From Allium sativum (taxonomy: Eukaryota; Streptophyta; Magnoliopsida; Asparagales; Amaryllidaceae), in NCBI GenBank assembly GCA_030737875.1, contig CM060912.1, positions 455,828,310 to 455,892,309 of the forward strand: 64,000 nucleotides of DNA. Direction: 5' to 3'. A model generated the notes under the pieces. That model saw nothing but the letters and a program-made list of their open reading frames with translations, did no database searches and had not been told where the DNA came from. Both the position numbers and the translations under genes were made by a program. The number at the start of each line of letters is the position of its first letter. Position 1 is the stretch's first letter. This document shows positions 47,491 through 60,261 of the stretch, piece by piece.

Positions 47491-49685
47491 ATCTATGATT
47501 TCAATCAATACACAAACAACTCAACCAACAGTTAACACACAACAATCAATCATCATATATCAGTTCTAAATATACGTTATAAAAATAGAACTATTCCAAG
47601 TTGGTGCGTTTTACTCACATTGGCAGTTCATCGTTAAAGAACGATAAACTGTTGTTTGATTTGAATCAAACAATTTATTTCGCCATAAATTGGGACGAGC
47701 TCCAAATCACTCCCAGTCAGTTCCATTTCAGAGCTCTCGTCCATACGGTCCCTACAGATCTTGTTTCAATGAATTCTGATCACGTACGATAAAGTTACGA
47801 TCGTTTCAAGTTGACACACTTTTATATTTTAACTTAATTAAATTCCACCTTGGGCTTTACCTTCTAACCAGGCCCACTCAAATACTCCGGCCCGCTCCCT
47901 ACTGCGTCTCTCCCAAAACCATTTCCTCCAGGACATCACCGTGGAAAGCAATGGCCCATTCCACACTCCTTAAACACCATTCTAGCATTCATTTCTTTGT
48001 GAAAAAAAATCCAACAAAGCATCTAAACTTCCTCAATTCAAGATCCCTACCATCTCATACTATTTTCAAGTTGTTCGAACGCTTCCTCCTTCTTGCAATT
48101 CCCTGCTACTGGCTGTCGACAACAGGGAAGGATCGAATAAAATCTCCACCTAACCTCACGAATTTAACTAACTGATAGTGTCGTTGAATACCCCAACAAA
48201 ACCGCTATCTACCCAAACCAAAAAGGAACAACTCGATACATCCATTTCCTCCATCGTCAGACTTCCACTCACGGCACTCCATCAGTGCATCGTCACCTTC
48301 AATCACCGAATACTCCAAGCCTTCACAACCAAATGCGATTTCCTACCACAAACTCCAATTCGATGCTCCTACTTCGATCTTTAGCCGCCCCAGCAACGCA
48401 CGCCTAAGAACAGTGAACCCAAAATCAGTTCGGACCCCCCCCCCCAAACTGACATCAAAACGAAGAGGATAAGTGTAGGAACTTGGAAATCTACGAACTA
48501 AGAGTTATAGAATTTGATTTCTATTTTTCTTTGATTTTCTTTGATTCGGTTTTTAGCTGAGAGGAAGACAGTAGTGGCGGCCAAAGTTTTTCATCGTGGA
48601 AAGGAGAATACCCTAGGTTTAGAAAATGTATTAAGGGGTATTTATAATGAACACAAATATCTAGATATTTTTGCTTTTATATTCTATTTTTGTCTTTTAA
48701 AAATCCGTGTGATTACACACGATACCCAAAAATCACGAAACTGGACATGTAGCTAGAGTTCGACATTACGAACCCAACGAAACTGGTTTCGTTGAATTCC
48801 GACTCCGTATGCTCACACATCGTATTTTTAACTATCGAAATACTGATTGTTTTTCACTCTAAAAATCCGTATAGCCACACAGTGACTCTAAAAATCACGA
48901 AACTGGAAATCTAACAACTATTCGACATTGCGGATCCAATGAAATTAGTTTCGTCGATTTCTGACTTCGTTTGCAAAAGTGACTATTTTTAAAGCTCTAA
49001 ATAGCCTATTTAAATATATAAATATAATTAAATTTAATATTTAAAAATAAATATTATCATCTATATTCACATGGAATACCGTACAGCTCGGATAAAATCC
49101 TATATATATTTTTAACTCGATATCACATCGTCAGAGTTATATCGATGTTCGATTTCTATTTAAATCCTTATATAAAATATAATTAAATTGCTTTGGTCAG
49201 GGCGCTGCATTTCTGAGAATTTGATTTGGACGTAACTCAAAATCTACATGACAAAATCTCGATTTTTCTCATCCACTAGAAAGATATACTCCACCAGCTC
49301 CACACGTTTCTTGTTTCACAGAAATCCGATTTAAAACGGACCCTGTACATCCAGTTGAAGTTCAAATTGCCAAATAGCGAACTGCCGCGCCATTTCAAGC
49401 TCTAATTTAATTACCTTAAAATCCTACGTTCAAACTGACGTCGAATGAATATATTCGTCAATATAATTCAACTCTAAGCTGAATTAAATCGTACGGATGA
49501 CCCAGTTCACAGAATCTTGTGATTTCCAATATTTTTGATTATTTCTGAATTAAATATATTATTCTATTATTTAATTTAATTAAATAATCACTTATTTAAT
49601 TAAACCACCATTTAATTCACTATATCACTATTTTAAATAATTAAATAAATTAATTATAATACCTCTGACAATGTGGGTCATTACA
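44845..49685 (-). repeat. 4.8-kb gypsy-type solo LTR
   Basis: The ends TGTAATGACCC (44845) and GGGTCATTACA (49675-49685) are perfect 11-bp inverse matches. Inside, AGCGGAA (45027, 45119), GGAACCACCTTCCGATCAGT (45533) and the CCAGTTGGACCCCTCCAACC block (47357) match the solo LTR at 25376-31734 in order and orientation. A minus-strand TATA box (TATAAATA, 48639-48646) fits transcription to the left. No gag, pol, PBS or PPT is attached. The flanks are halves of one ~27-bp tandem array. Adjacent bases do not give a clean target-site duplication (AAATC left, TCGTG right). Confidence 0.85.
48639..48646 (-). promoter_or_regulatory. TATA box of the solo LTR
   Basis: TATAAATA on the minus strand, preceded by GTGTTCAT and followed by CCCC. 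It is the most canonical core-promoter sequence within this LTR. Confidence 0.45.
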
Positions 49686-52600
49686 TCGTGATTGGGCATC
49701 AATTTATTTGAATTATGGTTACACGCAAAGTAATGGATTGTGATTAGGCGCAAATCAAGTTGATTGTGGTCCTACGCAAATTAATGGGATTTGTAATAAA
49801 AAGGAGAAAACTTACTGAATTGGGGGCTAAATAAATGTATTATGCCATAATTATAGTAAAAAGGGAAATTTGAAAGTAGACAAACTTGGTAAGGCTTACT
49901 AAATTAATGTGACAAAGATTGATATGGCATAAACAAAGTTATGTATAGTAAATTTTTAATAAAAAGGACAAGTTTGACAATTTTCATGTTATTTATCAGA
50001 AATCACTTTTCATATTTAAAATGGAAATAAGCACAAATTGTAAGGATTGAAAGAAAAATGGGTATAAACCCAACTGTGTACAATTTTACTGTAGTTATGC
50101 AAAACAAAAAGGGAAAATAAGTTAGAGACATTAATTAATGTATATCAATTAAATTAGGAAGCTGGTAGTAGCCTAGATTGATTAGTTAGGAAAAAGGGGA
50201 TATGTTTCCGTAGTTTGATTTTTAAACGAAATGGAAAACATAATTGCAAGTTTAAAAATAAATAAAGATGAGTATTAGTGCGAAATAAGGATTTTTCCAT
50301 ATTGCGCACTTTCCAAAAGTCTAAAAATAATAACTTGCAATTATGGGTTTCCATTGCGGTAATTATCTTAAGCTATGGGAATATCTTTTGTATACTTTTA
50401 ATAAACAGTCAATTAGGAATAAGTCTAATTTCCTAAATAATAAATTGTAAAGACGGAAATACAAATGGATAACATTAGTGAACAATATTATTCAGAGAAA
50501 AAGGAATAAGAAACCTATAAAGCATGTAATGAACAGAGATTGTAACCTATCATAATAAATTATATAAGACAGGAATGTAATATAAAAGGTAAACTTGTCA
50601 CATGGACAAATGAGATTATAACATATAGATTATAATTAACAGATGAAATGGAAGGAAGAGACTTATTATAAATGAAATTAATATACAGGAAATAAGCTTA
50701 ATAAGAAAACTCACAATTATAGTTGTGGTAATATTATAACACAAGGTTATAATTAAATGGAAAAGAGTAGAGTAGACTTATTATTAATAAACTTTTAACC
50801 GAGGAATTAGTTTAATGAATATAATAATAAGCAGTGGTCCGTCCGACAGCGAGAGCTAATTAAGGAAAATAAGCAGCCAACTAAAGTTAATAAACAAATA
50901 ACTTGAATGTAGAATAAACAAGTGAATGTTTAAGTTGGCTAGCAATGTGGTAAGTAAAATAAGAGCGCAATTAAATATTAGGCATAAGGTCTAATAATGT
51001 AATGATGAGATGCAAATTTGGATTCTGGAAGTTGAGCCAATTATCATCGAAGGAAAATCCTTTCTATTATATCTTGGAGTCCTTTTATTCTCAAAGTGAA
51101 AAAGTAGGTACCGTCTATCCAACTTTAAGCACATTTCTTTCATATCCCATCTATTTTTCAACCCATGACTGGGCTTTACTGGTTATCCAGTTTAGTGGGT
51201 AAAGTGATGTGTTATGATGCCAACATTGTTGCCACGAAGAGGTAGGTTAATTCTAAAAATCTAGTTGAAATTCATTCAAAGAAGCAATTATCTTTTATTC
51301 TTAAAGTTAGTGTTGTAGAGAGGATTATTGCTAAAGTTGTAGTTCGGTACAGCTGAAAGCCAGGTATTTGCACCAGATGTTAGTTATTTGGTCATGTTGT
51401 CACATAAAAATGCACTTTTCATCCAGGAGTAATTCTAGTCCCGCTTGAGTGCAGGACTTCACTTTCCCATCCCCCAGCGCAATTATGGTTTCTAAAAGTC
51501 AAGTCAGTCTCTACTCCTGTTGTTCGTGAGGAGACAATTGTTATTCTTATGGCTACTGTTAGTATTGAGCCTCCCCTATGCTAGTTGAGCTTGTTGTTGA
51601 TACTTGTACTGAGCCTCCTCTTCGTGGAGAATCAGATCCTTCTCCTGACTTTTTTCCCTAGCCAGTTGCGCTAGTTGTCGATACATGTACTGAGCCTCCT
51701 CTCCTTGAATTTTTGTTTCACTTCCTGACCCATCTACGTGGTTTGGACTGAGCAAGAGCGATATTGGATTCATGTACAGTCGAATATGAGATGTTAACTT
51801 GAGAGATGTTTCTATGATTTTGTTTTAGACGAGGTTGGTGAGAACAAATACTTATTTTATCATGTTGAGAGTAAAGGCCTCGTTCTTTCATCTGAGAGAC
51901 CAAAAGGGGAACAAATAGGAAAACTTTGGAGGATGGAACATGGGATAGGAAGTTTATCTATGGTCGGGAGTTAGAAGATTTTTCCCCTAACCTAGCTCTT
52001 GTTTTTAAGGGTTGTGGTCCATTTGAGGACAAAGGATGTTCACACTCCTCTGCTTAAAAGGAAGTATAGTATTATTTTTACTTTATAATACATAAGTATG
52101 GCACTCTGCCCAACTTTTGGTCTATAAATTTTTATTACTTGTTGTAATAAAAAGTAGATGGACGACTATAAAAACCAATCGACCTTCCCAAAAAAGGAAG
52201 CCTTAACTTTTCATTTTTATACAAACAAACTTCAAGTTCCTATTCTTTTATATTCAAAATAATTTGTTTACTTCCTTTTTTTCAAATCCACATCCTGATG
52301 ATGAATTCGTATTGTTACTGAATTTAAAAACTACACCTTGATATTTTATATCTTCAATTTTGTTACATATACGTCAAAGAAAAATGAACAACTTTATATG
52401 AGTAGATGGATGAAAGATAAATTTAGATCAACATCTCTATCAGCAATGATTAATATAATATATATAAATAATCAAAAGTCCATAAAATTGAATTGGAAAA
52501 ACTCAAAATTAGATCTGAAAATGACCGAATAATACATCTGGAAGCATATTTGGGGTTTAAAAAAACTAATCTGAAAAAGTATATCCATTACAATTCATAT

Positions 52601-52823
52601 CCAAATATGGAGAAATTAAGGAGCAGGTCTAAAAGTATAAATCAAGAATTCTCAAATTAAATCAGTTATAGGATAAAACACAGATCTATAAATCAAGACA
52701 ACGGAAATTAATTACAAAAGTAATTCAAAAATGTAAATGTAGAAAATTTCAAACTTAAATACGAAATATAAAAATAACTCTAGTAGAATCTCGTGCTGAT
52801 AACGTGCTATAACATATATAAAG
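49686..52823. other. Decayed LTR-like sequence right of the solo LTR
   Basis: It begins with the other half of the ~27-bp tandem array (49686-49790). Around 50760-50880 it resembles the LTR at 54130-54240: TTATTATTAATAAACTT followed by GTGGTCCGTCCGACAGCG versus GTGGTCCATTCCGGCAGTG. So it is probably a related, older LTR. From about 51400 to 51900 the sequence is less AT-rich. There, a piece containing 'TGTACTGAGCCTCCTCT' is present twice (51604 and 51686). No intact gene is visible. Confidence 0.35.
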
Positions 52824-55500
52824 CGTAACAACCCAAATTTTTAGTAAATAACAATAAAATAAAAGACCGATAAATTAAATATAAAGCTGTGAAATAATCG
52901 GAACTAGAAAATAAGGCTGTCATCATTGAGTCTGTTGTTATTTTCCAGTTAAGATACACATTTGGTTTGCTAAAATAGGGTTTAAAACGAAAAAGTTACG
53001 AGCAAAAGGAATTAACCAAGAATTTAAAGTAAACTAAGTAAAATATATATGTGTTAATAACTATTAGGATGGGACGACCCACCTTTGGGAAAGGTTGACA
53101 CATGGGTCGACTTATGGGTCGACACATCCAAGGGATGGGTTGATCCATCCCATTATAATTGCACATTATGTGCATTACATGTAATATAGGTAACGTATAT
53201 TATTTTGCAGTGTTTTAATTATGAGCTAGCATTGTTTCATTGGTTTATTTTAAACCATGCCCTGACGTGGAAATCCCTTATTGATTCAGTGATATGGCGG
53301 GTCCAGATTTAACCTTTAAATCGGACGTCCGAGGACATCCAACTTAACCTATGAATAAACATGCAAGTCTCCTCTCATTCTCTATATTGTTTCTCCTTCT
53401 CTTCTTCCCTACAGGCAGGAAGGGCCAAATTAAATTTAAACTTTTAAAGGGGAAAAGAGAATTCTTTGTAAAATAAATATTTGTTTTCTACTTCTAGAGA
53501 AGGAGGTTCTGTAGAGGGAAAGGGCTACAGAGGAATATTTAGATTTTTATAATTTTAGGGATTTCTTATACAGTAAAATAGTTCATTAGTTTTCTTACAA
53601 TATTTATAGTTTCTCTGTTATTTAGTTTATTTTCTATAAATAGTTTCTATAAGTAACTTACTGTCTTTTCCAGATCCTGCTTGTATTACAGTATTCTTTT
53701 TCGAGATTTACTATCTTACTGTTATTTCTTTAATCTACTTCTTTCCACCTTCTCTACTTTGATTCATTTTACAGCTTAGGGCAATGCCCTATTGCGTTCA
53801 TAAATTTAAATGTTTATACTGAGTATAAGCCTATTGAGAGCCTAAACCTATACAAATAAAATAACACTTTAATTTTGGCGTATATTAGGAAAATTGAAAT
53901 TGTTGGGAAAAAGGGTTAATTGGGAAAATTGAATAAATTTGGTAATATGCTAATAAACTATAAAATGGGGAATGTGACTGAAATAGACAGACTTAGTAAT
54001 TCACTAAGCAATCTTGAATGAGAATCGAAATTGAATGAGGTTGTATAACTAAAACGATAAATTGTATCGTAAGTTAATCAAAGATGTTTAGTACAACCTA
54101 AATTGTAACTGGAAGTTGTAAAGAACAGGTTAGGCTTATTAATATAAACTTAATTATGGATTAAGTTTAATATGAAATGACAAATAAATTAATAACCATG
54201 TTGTAATGTGGTCCATTCCGGCAGTGAAGGATGACGGGGGAAAATAGGTGATCTAATAAATAAAAAAATGTGTAGTGGTAGCCTGTTCTAGCAGCTACGG
54301 CTGATTGAGGAAAATAAATGGCTAATAATAGTGGTCCGTTCCGCAACAAAGGATGATTTGGAAAAATAAGAGGTCGAAAAAGTAATTAATCTATGGTGGC
54401 ATTGGTGTTCATTGACAATTATATGGGGGTCTATATAACTAAGCGGTCGACGATATTTCTACGGTGGCCTTGGCATTTATTGACAATTCTATTGGGGTCT
54501 ATGTAACTAGGAGGTCAACGATAATAACAAATAGATAATGGAGACCAAGTCAAGGGGGTGACTTGGGTTGAATTTCATACTGCTTGGGAATCCATACCAG
54601 GTAGTATTCCCTTATCACGCTATCAAGGTCTCACACTCTGGAGGAGGCAAGGGCACACTTATACTGCACTAGGCTATAAGATGGTCCAATCGAGGTAGGT
54701 ACATGCACATTCTGGCTGGGCAGTGAGCAAGAGCATGCATCACGCCGGTTGGGGGGAAATAAGACGTAACACCTGTGATTAATGTTATGTCTTTAGAGAT
54801 GATGGGCCAGGCCTGATAAACCCAAGGCCGCATAGGTTATCATACTGTGGTTTAGGAGTCGCCGACGGGTAGAATTAGGTATATGATTTGTAGTGAAGGG
54901 TGCAACAATCGAGATGATGTGAATGAGATGACAATTGACCATGTCCTTGCATTTCTTTCCTTTGCTATATTTACTACTATTGTGCTTTATATGCTTCTTG
55001 AACTGTTACCATATCAAGATTCCTTTAAGTTACTCATGCTATTAACTATAAAACTCACAAGGCATTATGTATGACGTAGTTTCCTTTCTTCCTTCACTTT
55101 CCTCTCCCCTCTCAAGCTTACAGGGCAGTGGATATTAGAGTTAATTGGTTCTTGGTTCAGCTTAGCATCTTGGAAATTTTTGCTTATTTGGTCTTACTTG
55201 TTCATGTACCATCATATGTCATATATTTTTTGTTGGATGTTGTACTTTATTTTTGAGGGGGAAATTTTATGTAAGACTCTGATATTGGTTTTTCTTAAGA
55301 CAGATGTTGGTTTTAATCTATGTTGATTATTTAGGTTTAAATGATAGTTATGTTTTTTATGGAAAGCTAAGTTTTAAATTCTGTTGTATTTTATATTTTG
55401 CTTGTGAATTTTAGCCTCTTTAACGTTTGTTATGCATACTTATACCTATTCCTCAGCGAAATTTTCTTATGGGTGACGTTAAGGGGTATGGGGTGTTTCA
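52824..55500 (+). repeat. 5' LTR of the decayed gypsy element
   Basis: It begins CGTAACAACCC (TG changed to CG) and ends GGGGTGTTTCA at 55500, next to the PBS. It contains GTCGAC at 53106 and 53118 and a TATA box changed to TATGAATA at 53350. Three ~65-bp units starting GTGGTCC/GTGGTAGCC lie at 54205-54370. Two ~60-bp units around GGTCTATATAACTA and GGTCTATGTAACTA lie at 54430-54530. Confidence 0.85.
53106..53123 (+). promoter_or_regulatory. Paired GTCGAC palindromes in U3
   Basis: GTCGAC at 53106 and 53118, within ATGGGTCGAC repeats, about 230 bp upstream of the TATA position. The 3' LTR has the same pair at 60025 and 60045. Confidence 0.45.
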
Positions 55501-55518
55501 TTTAGTATTAAAGCCTAA
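55501..55518 (+). other. Degenerate primer-binding site
   Basis: TTTAGTATTAAAGCCTAA directly follows the LTR. It matches the tRNA-Met-type TTTGGTATCAGAGCC at most positions; the differences are transitions to A or T. Confidence 0.7.
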
Positions 55519-58500
55519 GGCTACAGGATTGCTAAAAGTAGTTTTAAAATAAAGTGTTTTTCTAAACGGAAAGTAGATTTTTAAAATTAAATGGGTATTT
55601 TAAAATAAAAAGTTTTCTAAAAATCCTCTTAAGTGCATCTCATTTTCTTGTCCCACTCTTTCCTTTTTTCATCAGGTTATCTGTAGAGCAACCTATCTAG
55701 GGGCTTTCCTTTATTTATAAAACCCTAAAAATTTTGTAGTTGAAGTTTTGACTTATAAATAAACCCATTTAGCTTAGGATTCAAGGAAAAAGTGAAACTT
55801 ACTACGTGATAGATATAAAGTAGGGCTAAGCATGGATAAGATAACTTTAGGGAACAAGGGTATCAAGATTGCCTAGGAGGTATTGTTGCAAAGGTTCAGG
55901 AATATATTATTAGCTATAACCAAAAAGTTATTGATGTGGCACTAGGCCAAGAGGGTTAATGGAAGATATTGGTCATAAGGACTGAGGAATAAAATTGGGT
56001 AAAGTTTAGTGAAAGAGATATTATCTATCACTAGTTCTTTGACATCTTTCTAGTTATACTATCTTATCTTAATTAGGAGTATCTCGTTCTGTTACCTTTG
56101 ATTCGCGAGTCAGGAGTGGCTGCGTGAGGCTATAACCACGTCGATGTTAAACATGCCCAGTAGGGCATCTGTCTTGTAGGCCTAACAAATCTTTCCTTTA
56201 CAGATATAGTAAATCCTCGAGTGTGCTGTAGTAGCACTAGTTGACTGTTTGCACTCTTTTAGGCCTAATAGTAGTTTCTTAATCCCGTAGGGAGATCGAC
56301 ATTGTTATCTATAATGAGTCGGGGTTTGAGACTAAATATTTTTGTTTAGGAAGATGTTTGAGGCACTTTCAGGTAGGGTTGGTTTTAGGTCTAGATAGTT
56401 TAGCCATATAGTTTGTTATCTCAAATTTTGACACTGATAATAGAGTTTGACTAAGATGCTTATATTCTGAGGCTTCTGAGATAGGAAAATTGGGAGGATG
56501 GACTAGTCAGCGAAGTGAGCTATTTTGACTGCAATAGGACAATTATCGCGCTAGAATATATAGTGGACTAGCTCTTGAGATTTCTTGTGATCCAAGGGGT
56601 CAATCATGTTGATACTCCACTATTTTTCCTTAGTGCATCTCTAGGTGATATCAATTTCGTTTTCGTGGAGAAATATTTTTTCGTGCATTGGAAGAGGTTA
56701 AAATGTATCCTTCCAGAAGATATATTGATTTTTGAATGGCAGTGCTAAACCGGTAGCATTATCAGTAAAACACATGGTTATATAAGAATAAGTGAGAATT
56801 GAGATTTATGCCTATGACTAGAATCTTTACTAGATATGGAGTTATGCTTGCGGCATTGTTGTATATGGGTTAGCTATATGATGAGCCATCTCAGGTGTTG
56901 AGAGGGGGAAGTTTCATGGGGTACGCATAGTAGGTGCACCCTAGTATTAACCTATGAAGAATCTATCGGAATGGATTATTTTACTCCTTAGGCCTATCAT
57001 TTGGGTAGATTGAGTGTGGCGCCTGTGATGAGAACTTTCCACGTGTGTTTCAAAGAAGTCGTTGGACTGCAGCCGTAGCAGGAAGATTTTGGGAAAACAA
57101 AAAAAGGAAATTTTGGAAAAGTATTGGTAAGAGTAAACATTTTTAGGTGAGAAGCATCGTTTGTCTTAGCTACAGTGATGGATAGTCCCTTTAGGTCGAT
57201 GGTAATCATAAATAAATTGCTTTGGAAGAAACATTTCTCTTCAGCTTATGTAGATGGTCTTTTTTTATTAAGGAGAGTTATATTTTTCCCCATTACTAGA
57301 TTTCTTTGTCGGTGATTTCCTGAGAAGTGGAAAAATAGAGACATAATTGCTCGTCGAACATCCGATGGATTTTAAGAATAGTTACCATACTTTTTAGGCT
57401 AGCTTGTGCCTAGGCCTAGTTATTGACCTATATAGAAGGATGATTCGTGAGGTTTTTTAAGTAATTTGGTAGGGGTCTTTTGTTGTTGACATGTTAGTCT
57501 AAACAAAGAATGAAAAGGGATAAATGAGTATTTAGTACCTTATAAGTGCATAGGCCCAGGACCAATTTCTCTGAGTATAGCTTTTGGTAGGTAAGAAATT
57601 TCCTTGGATTAGTGGGTTATTGTTGAAAGTTATTGAAAGCATTTCAAAGATAAATATTTTCTCGACCTACATCACCAAGAAAAGCTTTAGATTTTGTGGA
57701 AACAAAATGGAAAATTTTCTTAAAGGATTTCGGGTTAATATTTTGTATCAGTTCTGCTGGTGGCATTAGTAGGAGGACCCATGAGAGTAATCACCTTAGA
57801 TTAACTACAATTAGTTTTTTAGTTGTCATGGTAGTCATTACCTGTTTTGGGAAAAGATGAAATTTCAGTGACCATGGATTGCTGATTTGTTGTTCCCTAT
57901 AAGGAATTAGAACTTAAGATAAGGAAGAATTATTGATTTCGACCTTATAATGATTTTTGGGATCTCCTTGCAAGAATGTAATTGACATTAAGTTCTTGGC
58001 TTTTGGGTATAAGAGCTCATGTAGCTTCGATGGAATACCTTGTGATGTGGTAAGAATCTTAGAGAATTTAACCCGAAGGTATATCTTAACATTTTGATAG
58101 GAACTCATCATTAGTTACACTCTGTGATTGGAGTTTAGTGTTCATCATGTTTATGTCATTTGAGCATGAGACGAGGATCCTAGAAATTCAATTTGAAAAA
58201 AATGATTTATGAGAAAGTTGAAACCTAATTATAAGGATCGAATTGGTAAGATAAATCTTTTTTGTATGACAGCCAATTCAATGTAAGCATAAGTTTGGCT
58301 AGTGGATAAATGATTAAAAGGTTATAAAAATTTCAAACGGATTGATGGCATGACAAATATTTGTGTTCCAGGGAAAGAATTCGAAAAAGAGGCGTGTTAA
58401 AGAAAAAGTAAACGTGTATAACCACTTTGAGTCAAAACCCCACATATACATATATGATTTCAGAAATAGAAATTTTAAAAGACTATGTGTTTTAGTATGA

Positions 58501-58530
58501 AATTTGTATTTTTGGAAATGTTCGTAAAAG

Positions 58531-58569
<39 letters not shown>

Positions 58570-58662
58570 AAAGAAAGAATTTTTGTGACTTTTTGAACAG
58601 TAAATTATCCCATTAAGATTTTTCAAATAAAGTTTTGAAAAAATATGATAGTAATATGATTT

Positions 58663-58702
<40 letters not shown>

Positions 58703-59746
58703 GGAAAAGAAGTAAATCCTTATAGAGTTGGACAATATAAGTGGAACTAATAGGGAAATACAAGACAGTGAAGTTAAAGATTAGAAATCAGATTGTGGAT
58801 ATGATAAAAAGTGACCTTACTTGTAAGGTAGAGTAGGTTCTGGGATTTTAAAATCAAACAACATAGTTATGTTAAACTAGTTTAAAAAGGAAGCAAACGA
58901 AAAACTTCAAATATTTGTTCCTAAAGAACTTAAGATAGGTAAGACAGAAAAAGTCTCTAGCAAATGTGGTTAGAATAACTAGGCAGTTGTAAGAGAAACC
59001 ATTTAGATTGGAAATTTGGAGGAAGTGTATGGGTTAATGGGGGCATTGGTAAATTCAACATTGGAACATTTTACCTCATAGGGAGAACTTCTAGTTATAA
59101 CAACTTGGATGTCTTCGAGGAATTCGAGTTTCTTACTCGTGATCTTTTGACAGATGTTTCCTTCTTGATCTCCTATCTTTAGCTTTTTCTTTTGGTTAGT
59201 GTCTTCTTTTAAATCTCCTTAGGAAAGGGTAAATCTTAGGATTGAGCCTATGGATGGTAGGATTGGTTCCAAATATGTTATTAGTACATGTTATGTATGT
59301 TGTATGATGTATGCAAGTGGCTGCAATTGTTTGCAAGTGGATGCAGTGGATGCGTATACACACACTAGGAACTAATTAGTGATCGACAATTAAGATACTA
59401 ACATAATTGCATATGGACGAGTGTGCACTTTTATTTTATGGATGAATATCACTTGCATGTTGCATTTTGGATGGTGGTAGTAGCACGCATATAGAAATTT
59501 ATGTTATCCTTAGGACTTTCTTGCAAGCATAATTGCATAGAGAGGAGATCAACTGAATCAGTGGACTGCCTAGTCGCCTAATCTCATCCATTAGTAAGGG
59601 ACATATACACTACACTATTACATAAGTTCATTAAAATCATTAGACAATGCATGCTAGTGGATGATGGATGAGTAAATAAACGAACAAAATTGTGTGATAA
59701 TACTTATATCATTCTTCTAGCCTTGGATTTCGGGGACGAAATCCTT
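55519..59746 (+). pseudogene. Gypsy gag-pol interior, eroded
   Basis: No frame exceeds about 70 codons. Near 57590-57700 the plus strand reads FLGLVGYC followed in another frame by ESISKINIFSTYITKKSFRF. This corresponds to the RT-RNase H connection 'FLGLAGYYRRFI..FSKIA.PLT.LTKK..F'. The stretch 59281-59350, rich in GCAAGTGG, matches in inverse orientation the post-integrase region of the young element. Two long TA runs lie at 58536-58566 and 58669-58699. Everything else is unrecognisable. Confidence 0.6.
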
Positions 59747-59760
59747 TAAGGAGGGGAGAA
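59747..59760 (+). other. Polypurine tract
   Basis: AAGGAGGGGAGAA lies directly before the TGTAACAACC start of the 3' LTR, preceded by CGGGGACGAAATCCTTT. It is identical to the tract of the young element at 9304-9320. Confidence 0.9.
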
Positions 59761-60253
59761 TGTAACAACCAAATTATAATAAACATCAATTAAATAAAAG
59801 ATTGATAAATTAAATATAAAGCTGTAAAATAATCAGAAGTAGGCAACAAGACTTGAACCATTGAGTCTGTTGAGATTTTCTGATTAAGATAGACATTTGG
59901 ATTGCTAAAATCAGGTTTAAAACGAAGAAGTTAAGCAAGAATTTAAAGTAAATTAATTAAAATATATATACGTTAATAACTATTAGGATGGGACAGCCCA
60001 TCCTTGGGTAGGATCGACACATGGGTCGACCATGCTTCTGATGGGTCGACCCATCCCTTTATAATTCGCAGTTATGTGCATTGCACGTAATATAAGTAAC
60101 ATATATTATTATGTACATTTTAATTCTGAGCTAGCATTGTTTCATTGCTTTATTTCAAACCTTGTCCTGACGTGGCAATCCTTTATTGGTCAAGTGACAT
60201 AGTAGGTCCAGATTTAATCTTTAATCGAACAGTCGAGGACATCCAGCTTAACC

Positions 60254-60261
60254 TATAAATA
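60254..60261 (+). promoter_or_regulatory. TATA box of the 3' LTR
   Basis: CCTATAAATAAACTTGC. The 5' LTR has CCTATGAATAAACATGC at the same place, so the promoter that would drive the element itself is damaged while this one is not. Confidence 0.55.

Noticed and set aside
47951..48384. Two adjacent plus-strand frames of 74 and 68 codons
   Set aside because: They lie inside the solo LTR 44845-49685, antisense to its promoter, without homology; the equivalent stretch in the related LTR is not conserved as protein.
58536..58699. TA runs considered as replication or matrix-attachment signals
   Set aside because: Simple TA microsatellites in a decayed retrotransposon interior; nothing else supports a function.
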